NCBI RefSeq assembly: GCF_000001735.4 | Contig: NC_003075.7 | Coordinates: forward strand, 14,013,001 to 14,077,000 | DNA length: 64,000 nucleotides | Reading direction: 5' to 3' | Source of the DNA: Arabidopsis thaliana | Lineage: Eukaryota > Streptophyta > Magnoliopsida > Brassicales > Brassicaceae | In this document: positions 22,016 to 33,459 of the stretch, piece by piece | How the letters are laid out: every line of letters begins with the position of its first letter | How positions within the stretch are numbered: the stretch's first letter is position 1 | Made by a program: the position numbers and the translations under genes | Notes under the pieces: model-generated | Seen by the model: the letters and a program-made list of their open reading frames with translations, nothing else | Told to the model about the DNA's origin: nothing | Database searches by the model: none

Positions 22016-25000
22016 ATGAAGAAGCGGGAACATTTGGGATTAGGGTTCTTCGAGTGGCAGATTATCTTATGGTTATCGATTTGGTTGGCGATTTCGCAAC
22101 AAGCGCTGGGATTGAGACCTATTAGGGAGAAACCTCGATCATGGAGTGACGAGGTATGTGTGTGTGTTTTTACTTTATTGATGATTGTTCGAAAGTTTCT
22201 TCATTTCGATGTTTCCCAGAAACATATTTTTATGTTTTGTTCGTAATTTTGATGTGCCTTTCCAACTAAGAATTCGAGCAGTTTGCTGTCAAATGTTTTT
22301 TTTATTGACTTGTTTCTGCTCATGATTTGCTGAACGAGAACTGGTCATAATTGATGATTTTTTTTCTAAGTCTGAGATTTTCTGAGTTTCGAAGAAAATG
22401 GACCATATTGAATGAAAATCCCGGAGTAGAGCAGCTCTGATCTAAGTTTTATCTTTTGATTTGATTGAGCAAAGCTGAAAATGTATATAAACTATTTACA
22501 TTAGCTCGATTGAGCTCATCGGTATCTAAGCTTTGTTCTGCCGGCGAATACTTTGAGATGAATAAGAATGAATCTGTCGTTAGTAGTGTGGTGTGATGAG
22601 ACTACAATAATGGAGTCTAAGGTACATAGAGACCGGTTAGTTGTTACAGAAGTAGAACGCGTGATAGTGGGGAATCTTCGATGACATTTTACAGTTTGGG
22701 TTTGTAGCTAGTGACTTTTAAGTAGACTGTGCAAAGGGAACTCATGTACGTTAGACTGACCAGGCAATGTTTGGGTAATGGTTTAATACGTGAGGTCTTT
22801 GTGATCTTGCAGTGGCTCTTTGGTAGGAAACAAGAAGCTGAAGTTGGACCCTTTTCTGCTTGGAATATAACAGGAACTTATAGAGGTTTGCCGCATGCCC
22901 TTCTCCATTTTTTTTACGTCTTTTACACTTCAGGATTGTCTACGATGTTGTGGGTATATGTCTGTAGCTTAATGTTTTAGACTACTTATCAAATGTAAAG
23001 CGGGTATTTTCAGGAACTTGGAAGTTTCTGAATTCCTTAAATAGCTCTTCGAAGTTTCAAGACTTTCAAAAAGAAAATGGTAATTCTGTGGTTGAGTTAG
23101 TAGCAGTTCCAACGAAGATAACTGGTGTGCATTATGTTCAGGTAAAGAGTTCAGCTTCTAAGCTCTGTATCATAGGATCACCGTTGATGTTGTAGAATGC
23201 AATGTTTTGAACTTATACAACGTTAATGAAACAGGGTGTAGTTGTTTTCCATGACGTATTTGACAATGAACAAAATGTGGGTGGTGCCCAAATAAATCTG
23301 GAAGGTGTATATATATGGCCCTTTAGACAACTCCGCCTTGTGGCTAACAGGTACTAACTTTTGATTTATTTAACTGCTCTTAAGATTTATTATTGAGTCT
23401 TAACTCCAAGGTCTGTACATCACTTGACCTAAACAGCGGCAAGGAGAGTGATTCAGGGCAAGAAGACAATAATCTTCTCTCAAATCCCTATCATCTGGTA
23501 GTCCTTAAGACAACGATAGTGCTTTCTTCTGCTAATGGCTTGTTTGATGTGTTAAAATGTTCCAAGAGCTTACTAGTGTCAACTTTCTGTTGTTGTACAG
23601 CTTGGAATTTTCTCCTCTCAAGTGTTTCAAGAATCTCCAAGAGACAGATTACTGAAACGGAAACTTTGTAAGCAGTATCTTATTTTCTCCAGTATGGTTT
23701 ACTTTTCAGCAACACTGATCTTCAATTCTCTTGTACTTCAGCTCCAGTAAATGAGATGGAGAAGCACTGTAATATCGAAATAGCAGCTCAAGTATCCCGT
23801 GTGGCTTCTAGTGAAAATAGTATGCATTCTAACTTTAAACATCGAAGTGATCTTGGTGTATTCTTTGTCTCCTTTGTCACATTTAATTGTAAATTGAAAG
23901 ACTTTTCCATATTTTGGTAGATGGAGACAAAAATTATTATCACATGGAAGGATTGATGGAAAGTCCTGGGGTAGGCGATGACGGAGATTGTTTTTCCCCT
24001 TTGTTACTGAACGCAACTTCTGTAAATGTTGAAGTCTACTATAACAAAGCTGTGAACTATACACTGATGGTCACTTTTGTATCCTTTACTGAAAAGTCGT
24101 TTACTCTTTCATAATAGAATGCCGAGTTCTTGTGCAATTTTACGTGTTCCTTAACTCTCTATTGCATTTAGGTCTCTTTCCTCCAGGTTCTTCTGTTGAT
24201 CCGGCAAATGGAGCACGGTAACACACAATCTGTAAGATACTGTTTTAAACCAGATGGTCTGATATTGTTATTCTTGTACAGAACGAATAAAAATACTAAC
24301 TTCCGCAAGTTATTGTATACAAGGGTGCTGCTAAGGTATCCATTGTAATGATTGGGCAACAAGCGATCATGGATGCTTATTTGTGCCTCTTACATCTAAC
24401 AGCCGGTATATTAGTCGGTACGTATTTTGGTTATAATTGTACTCGTTAAAGGATGCCATCTTCTTATGCTTTTTAATTAACTTATTACTTCTTTTTCATG
24501 TAACATGTTTAGCTTTTATTTTACTCTGTAGTGTCCCTTCATTTTGATGATATTCTTTGTTGGTTTTTCATGGACCATTCGGTCCCTCATCTGTCTCACT
24601 GACCCTTATGCTACCTGACATTGTGATGTTCTTTTCTTTCTCAATTATCAATCAGTGTTAAACCTAAAGCTTACTACTTCTCATGCAGAATCTCTATTTA
24701 ATGCATTTGCAACCGCTGCGTTCTTCAAGTTCGTAGTCTTTTCGATTTTTGAGATGAGATATCTTCTGGCTATATGGAAAGCAACCCGTCCTTCCAATAG
24801 CGGAGAGGGTTGGGAAACAATGAGGAGAGAACTGTCCTTTCTGTACAGTCGTTTCTGTGAGTACTTACTTCTTTGGTGTTTTTTTTATCGATTAAAGCTT
24901 CAAACTCTTTTCTTACTGCATGTTTATGATATGGGTCATATATAACTGCTTGATTCTCTTACCCTCTTTTCAATGCTATTTTCCTTGAAACCAATACCAA

Positions 25001-26122
25001 GAAAATGGTTTGAATTGTCTTCCAAACCACAGAGAAAAATGTAATATCCCAATGAGAAAATTGCATTTTTGGAAACTATACGAGTATATCCTGTCACTAT
25101 GGTATGGAAAAATGGTTTTGTTTATCTTCTCAAAATTTCCAAGTTATTCACTAGTTTATGTAGGTTTTATTTTGATTCTAAGGACAATAACCTGCACTGA
25201 ATCTTGAGTGCTAGATATTCTCACCATTTATGTGACTTCTGTTTTTCATTTAGCTGAAACTTTGACGCAAGTTCAGATGCTAATGCTGATGTTTCATCAT
25301 TTTCACAATATTAAACAGATGGGATCCTTCTTGGAGGCATTTTGATAATGTACCAGTTCCACAACTACATGCAGCCGATTCTCCTTCTCATGTACTCATT
25401 TTGGATACCACAAATAGTCGCCAATGTTGTCCGGGATTCAAGAAAGCCTCTGCACCCATATTACATCTTGGGCATGACAGCTACACGGTTAGCTATACCG
25501 TTATATGTTTTTGGATGCCCACACAACTTCATGCGTGTAGAGCCCAACAAGGTTTGGTGTATATGCTTGTGCACATTCATGGGGTTGCAAGCCGTCATTC
25601 TTCTTCTTCAGCATTATTTTGGTTCACGCTGCTTTGTTCCCCGTCAGGTTAGTTTGTTTTGTATTCATGTAAACTACACATGAAACAATATATCTAATAA
25701 AGTGAACACTAAGTTTTCAGTTCGGTTTCAGTTTGGCTTGAATATTTCAAGTCTCGTTCCCATTGCTAAGTTGTTTTTGACTACCACTAATCTCTTTCTT
25801 CATCGTTTTGCCTACACGCAGATGCTACCAGAGAAATACAACTACCACCGAAGATTTAATCGGGATGTAAGCCGCACCACTGATTGTGTTATCTGCATGA
25901 CCGCTATTGATCTCAGACAGCATACCAGTGATTGCATGGTACTGCAGTTTTTTCCTGCTTCTCTTAACTATATTTTTTCCCCAATAGACAGAATCATGAG
26001 TGTGGTTGTTCTGAAAACAGGTAACTCCATGTGAACATTTCTTTCACTCGGGATGCTTACAGAGATGGATGGATATAAAAATGGAGTGTCCAACTTGTCG
26101 GCGGTCTCTTCCTCCAGCATAG
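22016..26122 (+). CDS. FLY1: Transmembrane RING E3 ubiquitin ligase FLYING SAUCER 1
   Basis: Fourteen exons join in phase to 562 residues: 22016-22153, 22813-22885, 23014-23141, 23235-23350, 23437-23497, 23601-23667, 23742-23819, 23921-24078, 24172-24231, 24324-24417, 24689-24856, 25319-25647, 25822-25938, 26021-26122. Seen: a signal peptide (LWLSIWLAISQQALG), a large lumenal domain with several N-glycosylation sequons (such as NIT, NYT), multiple membrane segments from FVSFLQVLLLI to CTFMGLQAVILLL, and a C-terminal RING-H2 (CVIC, PCEHFFHSGC, CPTC). It resembles yeast Tul1. FLY1 is known to control pectin methyl-esterification in seed-coat mucilage from endomembranes. The first in-frame ATG is at 22016. 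Introns are short except introns 1 and 11. Confidence 0.96.
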
Positions 26123-26755
26123 AGGATGTTTTCGGTTTGTTAGGATGTACAGACTTCACTCAGATTATTGCGGGTAACAACTCAAATCTAAATTTTTTAT
26201 TTTACTTTTTTTCCTTCGAAGTTTCTTTGCCTATTAGGTCTATAGATAGGGTCTTGGTTCTATCTGAAGAAAATTTGTTGCTAACAGAAATATGATTTCA
26301 TAAATGAGAATTCAAAATGATAAAACCCAAATCTCTGTAAATAGTTGGCCTATGAGGAATCATGCTTTTATTTGAGTGTTTCAGGTTTGTCGGTTCCTTT
26401 TTTTGTCTGACTGTGGGATGTATTACTTATTTGTCAAACATTCCTGAAGTGTGATTGTTCACAAAATCGCGAAGTTAACTGCTGCAAAATTTGATCCTGA
26501 AACAGGTGGGGCTGGTTCTTTAATTTCAGGTCCTTGCAGAGGTTTAGAAGATTTTTAGATGAAAACAGAGCAAAGGTGGAATCTGTAACTGCGGCTAGAT
26601 ACCGCAGATAGACAATTGTGTTCTGTATAAACTGTATTACGTTATAATCTTAGTGCATATTCTTCACCCCACAACTAAATCTTTCACACATTTCTAGTTC
26701 TTTCATTTTCTTTGCATACATAGCATCTTGTCATTGTGCGCATAAGAGTGAATCC
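26123..26755. other. Convergent 3' region between FLY1 and the LRR gene
   Basis: Probable FLY1 3' UTR and spacer. No further coding exon or repeat is recognised. Confidence 0.5.
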
Positions 26756-27931
26756 TTATGTGTCAGCTGGACCAGGAGCAATGGAAGGTCCTGCGGTAGA
26801 TGGAGCAACCAGTGGAGCCATGGGTGAGCATTCGTGGTCATAGCAGTCTATGGGGTGCTCAAGTACAGCATCACAGACTTTTTGGGGACGCTGAAGCGGT
26901 TTGTCAGGCAGACAGTTGTAGCGATCATCGATGGCTATTCCTCTGGAAGTCAGGTTCCTGCAGATACCTTCTTCTTCACTGAAATAGTTGTAAGAGACGG
27001 TAACGTTCAGCAAGCTGGGCAAAACGCAGACTCCAAGAGGGACAGTGCCAGTGAACATGTTGTGTTCCAGATTTAGCTGCTCGAGATGGCCTAGCCCAGC
27101 GAGACTGTAAGGTACAGGACCAACTAAACTGTTGTAGCTCATGTCCAGGACTCTTAGCTTGTAGAGATACCCGACTTCGGGGGGTAGACACCCAGATAAG
27201 CTTGAGTTGATTAGGAGAAGCTCTTCTAAGGTATCTGCAAAGCGGGCTATGGTTGGAGGCAGACAACCGCTAAAATCATTGTTGGCAAAGACGACAACAG
27301 AGGCGGTTGTTCCTGTGAAATCTCGGGGGATGAGGCTTGTTAACCGGTTGTTGTTCACAAAAATGGCATCGAGGGGATTGCTGAAGAGTTTTGGAGGCAA
27401 GGGGCCTTCAAACTCATTGTAACGAAGGTCAAGGTACTTTAGAGAAGGGAGTGCAAGGACGACATCCGGAAAAGGACCTACAAAGCGGTTGTTGCTGAGG
27501 TCAAGTTCATAGAGTAAGGATAGATTGGCAAACGAACGAGGAAGTATGCCACAGAAGCGATTGCTATTGAGATGGATGAGAGCGAGGTCAGAGAGAAGGC
27601 CAATGGCTTCAGGCAGGAAACCAGCAATGTCACCATGATTGAGATCGATTCCGGCAACAACTAGAGTGTTTGGATTGGAAGGGGATGGGGCACAGAAGAT
27701 GCCAGTGTAGCTGCAGACTGAGGGACCGACCCAATCTGCAGTTAAGTTCTTTGGATCAGAATAGATTACCTTCTTCCATGCTTTAAGTGCACGGTACGCT
27801 TGCTGAAGATGCTGTTTAGGGTTTGTGGAGTGACTTGTGTGGTGGTGAAGGCTATGTTTTGCTGTTGATACTAAAGAGAAATGATAAAGAAGAACTGAGA
27901 TAAGGACAGGAAATGTTATAGAGAGAGCCAT
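26756..27931 (-). CDS. LRX-like secreted leucine-rich repeat protein without extensin domain
   Basis: A single-exon 391-residue protein. Seen: a signal peptide (about 1-23), a plant LRR N-terminal domain (LQQAYRALKAWKKVI, then VGPSVCSYTGIFC), about nine LRRs of the LxxLxLxxNxFxGxLPxxF type (about 90-335), and a Cys-rich end (RPQKVCDAVLEHPIDC). Leucine-rich-repeat extensins (LRX) share exactly this N-terminal layout but continue with long Ser-Pro repeats. Here the tail is only about 22 residues with a few AP/SP pairs (VAPSTAGPSIAPGP). LRX proteins bind RALF peptides and sit in the wall; without an extensin tail this one is probably mobile in the wall. Position suggests AT4G28380. Confidence 0.9.
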   Translation of the reverse strand: MALSITFPVLISVLLYHFSLVSTAKHSLHHHTSHSTNPKQHLQQAYRALKAWKKVIYSDPKNLTADWVGPSVCSYTGIFCAPSPSNPNTLVVAGIDLNHGDIAGFLPEAIGLLSDLALIHLNSNRFCGILPRSFANLSLLYELDLSNNRFVGPFPDVVLALPSLKYLDLRYNEFEGPLPPKLFSNPLDAIFVNNNRLTSLIPRDFTGTTASVVVFANNDFSGCLPPTIARFADTLEELLLINSSLSGCLPPEVGYLYKLRVLDMSYNSLVGPVPYSLAGLGHLEQLNLEHNMFTGTVPLGVCVLPSLLNVTVSYNYFSEEEGICRNLTSRGIAIDDRYNCLPDKPLQRPQKVCDAVLEHPIDCYDHECSPMAPLVAPSTAGPSIAPGPADT

Positions 27932-27959
27932 TCAAAGACAAGTTATGGATCCTTTGTCT

Positions 27960-28485
27960 TAAGTGTGGTGGATTTATATATAAAGACAATAAGTTTGGTC
28001 TTTGGTGCAACGATTACAGAGGATGAATCAGGTAGTGGTATAAGATCAAGGAAAAGGACTTAACTCCTTACTTGTAGCTGTCTGGAGTGGTTTGAAGTGG
28101 GATTTGAGACTGACACATTTGAAGACCAAATCTTAGTGTTGGACTTAGATCACTCATTCGCTTACAACCCAAGGAAACCGAATCTGAATTATACAAACTT
28201 TCGCATAACCATACATTTAAAGTTCTTTTGATCTCTCAGCTTATGTTGACTTTTTAACTGATAATATTCACTAAAACTGTTTTAACTACAAAAAACATAA
28301 ACATGGTATTGGTTTTCTTTGTATTTATTCTTTTGTCAACAAAAGTCATAGAAGTATAGAACTAAGACAAAGGGCCACAACTTGACAGAGACACTCTATA
28401 TTCTAAAAGCAACATTTATACGAACGGACACACTGCTTTATTCATTCACAGACCTCAAGGGCTATTCTTTCATCATCCTCATCGT
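27960..28485. other. Intergenic DNA between the LRR gene and AAC3
   Basis: Promoter of the minus-strand LRR gene (a TATATATA-like box near 27972-27980) and AAC3 3' UTR (to about 28380). No other gene is seen. Confidence 0.5.
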
Positions 28486-29781
28486 TTAGCCACCACCAGA
28501 GCCATACTTCTTACCCAACACAATGAGCTGGAGCTTGTCATAGCCGGCCAGTACACCAGCGCCTGCAACCGCACGAAGGATGTTGGCACCTGCACCCTTG
28601 AAGAGTGACTTGGCCCCTTCGTTCTTGACGATCTGAGAGAAGGCCTGAAGAGAGCTCTTGTACTTCACTGCTTCACCTGACGTCATCATCATTCTTCTGC
28701 GAACCGTGTCAATTGGGTAAGACGCCAATCCAGCTCCAATGGTGATTCCCCATCCCAGTAAGAAACTAGCAAGGAAGCTATCCTGTACAGATTATAGCAA
28801 TGAGTAAACAGTAACAGAGGACTCAATATGTTGAAGTGAGGAGTTTTCTTTGTTTTTTACCTGGAGACCATCAACTAGAACCACAGGCTTCAAGGAATCA
28901 TACAATCCAAAGTAAAGCCCCCGGTACACGACAATTCCAACGCATGAGATGTTGAAACCACGGTAAAGCCCGACAATGCCATCAGAGGCTATAGTCTTCT
29001 TGTACACGTCGACCATGCCATTAAACTGCCGCTGACCACCTTTCTTGGCCGCCTTCGCATCATTGGCTAAACGGGTACGAGCGTAATCCAAAGAGTACAC
29101 AAAAAGCAGAGATGATGCACCAGCTGCACCACCAGACGCCAGGTTCCCTGCAAACCACTTCCAGTAGCCATCTTTTTCTTTCTTGAAGTTAAACAGCCTC
29201 TTGAAGTAATCTTTGAACGCAAAGTTTAAAGCCTGCAAAACAAAACTATTTGCTTAGCATACCCATCTCGACGTCTATACAAATACCACGTCAAAGAAGA
29301 GAAAACAAACCTGAGTGGGGAAGTATCTGATAACATTGGCAGTGTTTCCTCTCCAAAGAGCAAGCATTCCTTCGTCTTTGACTGTTCGAGCAAAACAATC
29401 ACTGATTCCTTTATATGGCTCAGAGAGACGCCCAGCTTTGATCATTTCATCTTGATTCTGAATCAAGAGCTTCACACGCTCTATAGGCGCGGCTGCCGTC
29501 TTCGAAACAGCAGCTGAGACTCCTCCCATAAGGAAATCGATCAAGAAACCAGTACCAGTTTTCTCACTAGGAGCGTGAGCTAATACAGGAAATGAACCAT
29601 GAGGTATAAGAGACGAGCCAACGCCATGGCTAGTTGGCTGCAATAGACTCTGCAAACCTCCATTGACATAAGCACCAGAGACACAGTAACCACGAGCTTG
29701 CACACTCGGAGAAAGTCTATTGATCAAGTAAGATTGTCCATGTAGCTTCTGAAAGACTGATGGATGCTTTGATCCATCCAT
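28486..29781 (-). CDS. AAC3: Mitochondrial ADP/ATP carrier 3
   Basis: Three coding exons (29781-29311, 29232-28861, 28782-28486) join in phase to 379 residues. The protein exchanges cytosolic ADP for matrix ATP across the inner mitochondrial membrane. Seen: a ~75-residue N-terminal extension as in plant AACs; three mitochondrial carrier repeats with [20 protein letters not shown] and [11 protein letters not shown]; and the AAC-specific RRRMMM signature. A 5'-UTR intron is visible (29810-30200: donor GTAAGC, acceptor TTTTTCAG), and a (GA)n run (30227-30243) lies in the leader exon. Length, signature and order fit AAC3 (AT4G28390). Confidence 0.95.
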
Positions 29782-29809
29782 TTTTTGTACAAATCAGTAA
29801 AAGCTGACT

Positions 29810-29812
29810 CTG

Positions 29813-29844
<32 letters not shown>

Positions 29845-30200
29845 ACAAATTAAACACCACAAAATCTTGCTTTCTCGAAAATTTCTATATTTGCATGCTT
29901 AAAAAAGAATGATCATAACCAAAACTGGAACAAAAACAGAGAAGACATCATCAACACATTTCATACGATCCTAGTTAGCTTCGTTAAAGACACCATTTCA
30001 ATCTGTCAACTATAATGCGACCTAATTAGCACAAATTAAAACCTAGTTGCAGCAGCTCAATTAAATCCTCTGTTTCTAAAAGATCAAGCAACGAGTGGCG
30101 TCGAGAAAACAGAATTCACGAGAAGCAGAACAAAAAAACAGAGAGAGCTAGGAGAGAAGCATTAATGATAAAGCTAGAACTTCTGGAGTCGAGAGCTTAC
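29810..30200 (-). other. Inferred 5'-UTR intron of AAC3, with AACAA repeats
   Basis: On the minus strand, a donor GTAAGC at 30200 and an acceptor TTTTTCAG ending at 29810 enclose 391 A/T-rich bases. The intron includes a pentanucleotide AACAA repeat (about 29817-29841). Leader introns of this type often raise expression of housekeeping genes. Confidence 0.6.
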
Positions 30201-30299
30201 CGTGGATTTTTCGCCGAAGCGTTAACGAGAGAGAGAGAGAGAGCTGTGGAAAATTGCGAGAAGAGTAGGTTTCTACATGATTCTCGACTTCTGGTCCTA

Positions 30300-31080
30300 A
30301 ACTAAAAGACGAAACTGAGCAGAAGAGAAGGTACAATTACGAAAATGCTACTGGACTCCTTTGACCCGTTTCTTTCTGGGCCCAATTTTAAGGGACCCGA
30401 GTCTTGACTTCTTCTAAATGGACCCAAAATTTATTTTCCTAGGAAGATAAAATTCATACCTAATGAAAGTGAGAGACCTCTTTATCATTATGTGATATAT
30501 GTCTCATCTACCTGAAAATTAAATATAGAAAAATAGAACAATAATCAAGACTTTTTTGGTTTGCCGGAAAAATATAATAGAGGCTTGTTAACTAGGTCTT
30601 AAAAAATTGGATGTTACTTAAGAAGCAAGAAAGAAAGTTGAATCTTTTTTTTCTTCTTCAGCCGGACAGAACTTTACAGATGCAAGGAAGGTGATGTGGT
30701 TCGAATTTAGTGATCCAAAACTAGTTAGAGAAATGTTCTACAAACAATGAAACAAACCGATACGTATTGAGAGTACCAGAATATAGGCAATGATATCGGC
30801 TCATGTATTAGATAACAAGACACATCATACATGTCATGCGATATAAAATAAACTCGAATTACATGCAATAACCTTAATATGTGTAGGTAGATTATTTCAA
30901 AAGATTCAAGAAAACTAAAAGAGAACTCAGCTGGAATTCATCCGAGTAAGAAGGAAACATGAGAACTACATGTGTTCATTAAACTAAGCCATGCATAATA
31001 AACTCCACCTTAGAAACGAATTGATTACTATATATATAATATATAGATATAGATTTCTCTTCGTACACGAATCATATATA
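30300..31080. other. Divergent intergenic region AAC3 / ATA7
   Basis: TGGGCCC (about 30377) lies near AAC3. The rest is A/T-rich, with TATATATAATATATAG (about 31030-31046) as a likely TATA region for the lipid-transfer gene. Confidence 0.5.
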
Positions 31081-31110
31081 TCACCTTCGCTAGCTAGTGT
31101 ACTGAGTTCA

Positions 31111-31728
31111 ATGAAGATACATGCCATATTGGTAGTAGCGTTCTTGGTCCTGATGAAGACCGCCGTTTCCCAGGACAATAATCCGCTGGAACATTGCAGA
31201 GACGTGTTCGTGAGTTTCATGCCCTGCATGGGCTTCGTCGAGGGAATATTTCAACAACCTTCTCCAGATTGCTGCAGAGGCGTGACCCACTTGAACAACG
31301 TCGTCAAGTTTACGTCTCCAGTTACTAGACTTAATTCTCGATTCTTCTATTTCGGTTTCTTCTTTCACCATCTATAATTATATTAACTACGCAGGGATCG
31401 AGGAATAGGCAGGATAGTGGAGAAACAGAGAGAGTGTGTCTGTGCATTGAGATAATGGGAAATGCAAATCATCTTCCTTTTCTTCCCGCCGCTATTAATA
31501 ACCTTCCTCTCCGTTGTTCTCTTACTCTCAGCTTTCCCATCTCCGTTGATATGGACTGTTCTCAGTTATTTTCATTCTTCTCTCCATAGTTTTTTAAAAA
31601 TCTTTTCCTAGAAGAAAATGTTATATATTACATTTTTCCTTGTGCATAAAGGAACTAATGAACTGGTATAATTTTGTCATTACAGGTTCAGAAACACCAA
31701 GAATCCCGACGTTGAGAAATTAAATTAA
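31111..31728 (+). CDS. ATA7: Lipid-transfer-type 8-cysteine protein, tapetum A7 type
   Basis: Three exons (31111-31320, 31395-31564, 31686-31728) join in phase to 140 residues. Seen: a signal peptide (about 1-20), then the full eight-cysteine motif: C29, C39, CC 54-55, CxC 85/87, C111, C125. Helices pack around a hydrophobic tunnel in this fold, so the secreted protein should carry lipids or sporopollenin precursors. I recognise it, with moderate confidence, as ATA7 (AT4G28395), described as tapetum-specific. The last exon encodes only fourteen codons including the stop. A second, diverged gene of the same kind begins 1.3 kb downstream on the same strand. Confidence 0.85.
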
Positions 31729-31759
31729 CTACCAGGATATATATCTATGAATATTGGGA

Positions 31760-32630
31760 AGGGAAGCCTTGTAACAGTTCTATATAGTTACAAATGATAT
31801 ATAATCGAGTTTATTGTAGATGTAATAGTGACTAGTGTTACAAAAGTACGAAGAATTTTCTGTAAGCGATTATATATATGTATATTCATCAGATATGGCT
31901 TCTCTTCTATTTCTTAGTTTTTACAATAACCATTATTACGGGAAGCAAAAAATGCCAAAATTGTCCATTAAGAATCAAAACTTAAGGACAAAACTTCTGG
32001 CTCTCGTGACATTTCTACACTTATAATTACATAGCCAAACGGATAACATAACGAGGCTTTTAGCTTTTTACAAAGAGGAACGTGGTTTAAAATTTTGTTT
32101 TTTAACAGATGAGTAAATGGCAACAACCTAATTAAATACATCCAGTGACTTCAGCAGAGTAGATCCAACACTTTCAAAGCCACGATTATTTCAATCGATC
32201 AGCTATAATACAATGTTACATAATTTCCATATACCAAGTTACCAACACGGAAACACCACCTATATAACAGCTGCAGCGAGTAGCACAGGAAAACCCTTTA
32301 TTGATTGATGTGAAAGTAAATTGAAATTGTTTTTGGGTGCATAGTGCGAGTTGTTTCAGGGGAATGGGGGTACAAATCCGAGAATTATCCGAGATAATTT
32401 CGCAATTTTTTATTTTAAAATGATTCACAATTACTTAAAATAATTCGCAATTGTACTTTAAAATATCCAAATCCAGCTCTTAACCAATTTAGCTGGAATA
32501 ATTATACATATATATGAATCACCCGTGACCTAGACATGCATAATATCCAAATTATCTCATTTTTTAAAAATATACCATTCAGATAAGAATTTTAGAAAAT
32601 CATTTTCCTAGCTAACGTAATGTCTATTAG
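31760..32630. other. Spacer between the two lipid-transfer genes
   Basis: A/T-rich DNA; no coding exon is seen. Its distal end carries the orphan USE+TATA promoter described at 32638. Confidence 0.5.
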
Positions 32631-32637
32631 GGACAAT

Positions 32638-32680
32638 ATCCCACATCGGAAGTTGAGTAGGATCTTAAGTGGTATATATA
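32638..32680 (+). promoter_or_regulatory. Orphan snRNA-type USE plus TATA box
   Basis: ATCCCACATCG at 32638-32648 matches the plant snRNA upstream element exactly, and TATATATA follows at 32673-32680. The 24-bp gap equals the Pol III (U6/U3) spacing rather than the Pol II one. No snRNA follows: a T-rich stretch (32724-32741) begins about 20 nt after the expected start. The same core also occurs at the 5' ends of some plant LTRs, so it may instead be a fossil LTR piece. Confidence 0.45.
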
Positions 32681-33007
32681 AGATATGGGTCTCTCCACCT
32701 ATTGCCCACACTCTAATAATGTCTTTATTTTTTTTCTTTTTTCAAACAAGCGTTAATTATGTCCAGCTGGTTCAAATATTTAAACTGGGAAAAAATTATA
32801 AAGACTAATTAGGTCTAACAGATTAACCTATACAATTTGCATGTTTACTTAACGAAGGAAGCACGAGAGTTACATGTTTCTTTAAACTAAACATCATATA
32901 AACTAATCAACTACTAAATACATATATAGATTTGTGATGAACACGGATCATCTTAATTACCTTGGCTAGTACTCGTCAATATCAGTGAGTTACATACTAA
33001 TTTTAAG

Positions 33008-33450
33008 ATGCATCGTGCTCTATTGCTTATGACACTGATCACGTCCGCGGTTTCCATGAGTGAAGAAGAGCATTGCAGGGACATGTTCGAGAGCTTTATT
33101 AAAGGACTATCTATGCAACCCCCTCCACAGTATTGTAGAGGAGTGAGCCGCTTCAATAACGTCCTCAAGCTCACGTCTCCAATTACTGTAATTGATTCTT
33201 CACTCTCTCTCTCTCTCTTTTTCATCTATACTAAAACCGGTTGTTTAACCGTGATTAACCGGGTGGGATAACCGAGTTACTACTATATGTATAGTTGCAG
33301 GTATTGACGAAGAAAAAGGTGAATGGGAAGATAGGGGGACGGTGTGATTGCCCGGAATTAGATATAATTTGGAAAATAAGATGTAAACCTTGCGCACAAA
33401 ACCCAGACCCGAATGTAACAGAATCTGAATCACAACATGTGTTGATGTGA
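33008..33450 (+). CDS. Diverged lipid-transfer-like protein with six cysteines
   Basis: Two exons (33008-33187, 33301-33450) join in phase to 109 residues. The N-terminus parallels ATA7: a short signal peptide, EEHCRDMFESF (compare EHCRDVFVSF), then QYCRGVSRFNNVLKLTSP (compare DCCRGVTHLNNVVKFTSP), with an intron at nearly the same place. Cysteine 2 and the first cysteine of the CC pair are absent; these two normally bond to each other. A CDC at 75-77 serves as CxC, then C88 and C91 lie much closer together than in ATA7. The rest of exon 2 is Lys-rich then acidic. It could be a living variant with fewer disulphides or an early pseudogene. The second ATG-proximal region lacks extra starts, so ATG 33008 is preferred. 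Confidence 0.6.
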
Positions 33451-33459
33451 GTGTTCAAT

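Noticed and set aside
32702-32741. An snRNA or U6-like gene downstream of the USE/TATA pair
   Set aside because: A T-rich stretch begins about 20 nt after the expected start and nothing resembles U6, U3 or another snRNA, so only the promoter motif is reported.
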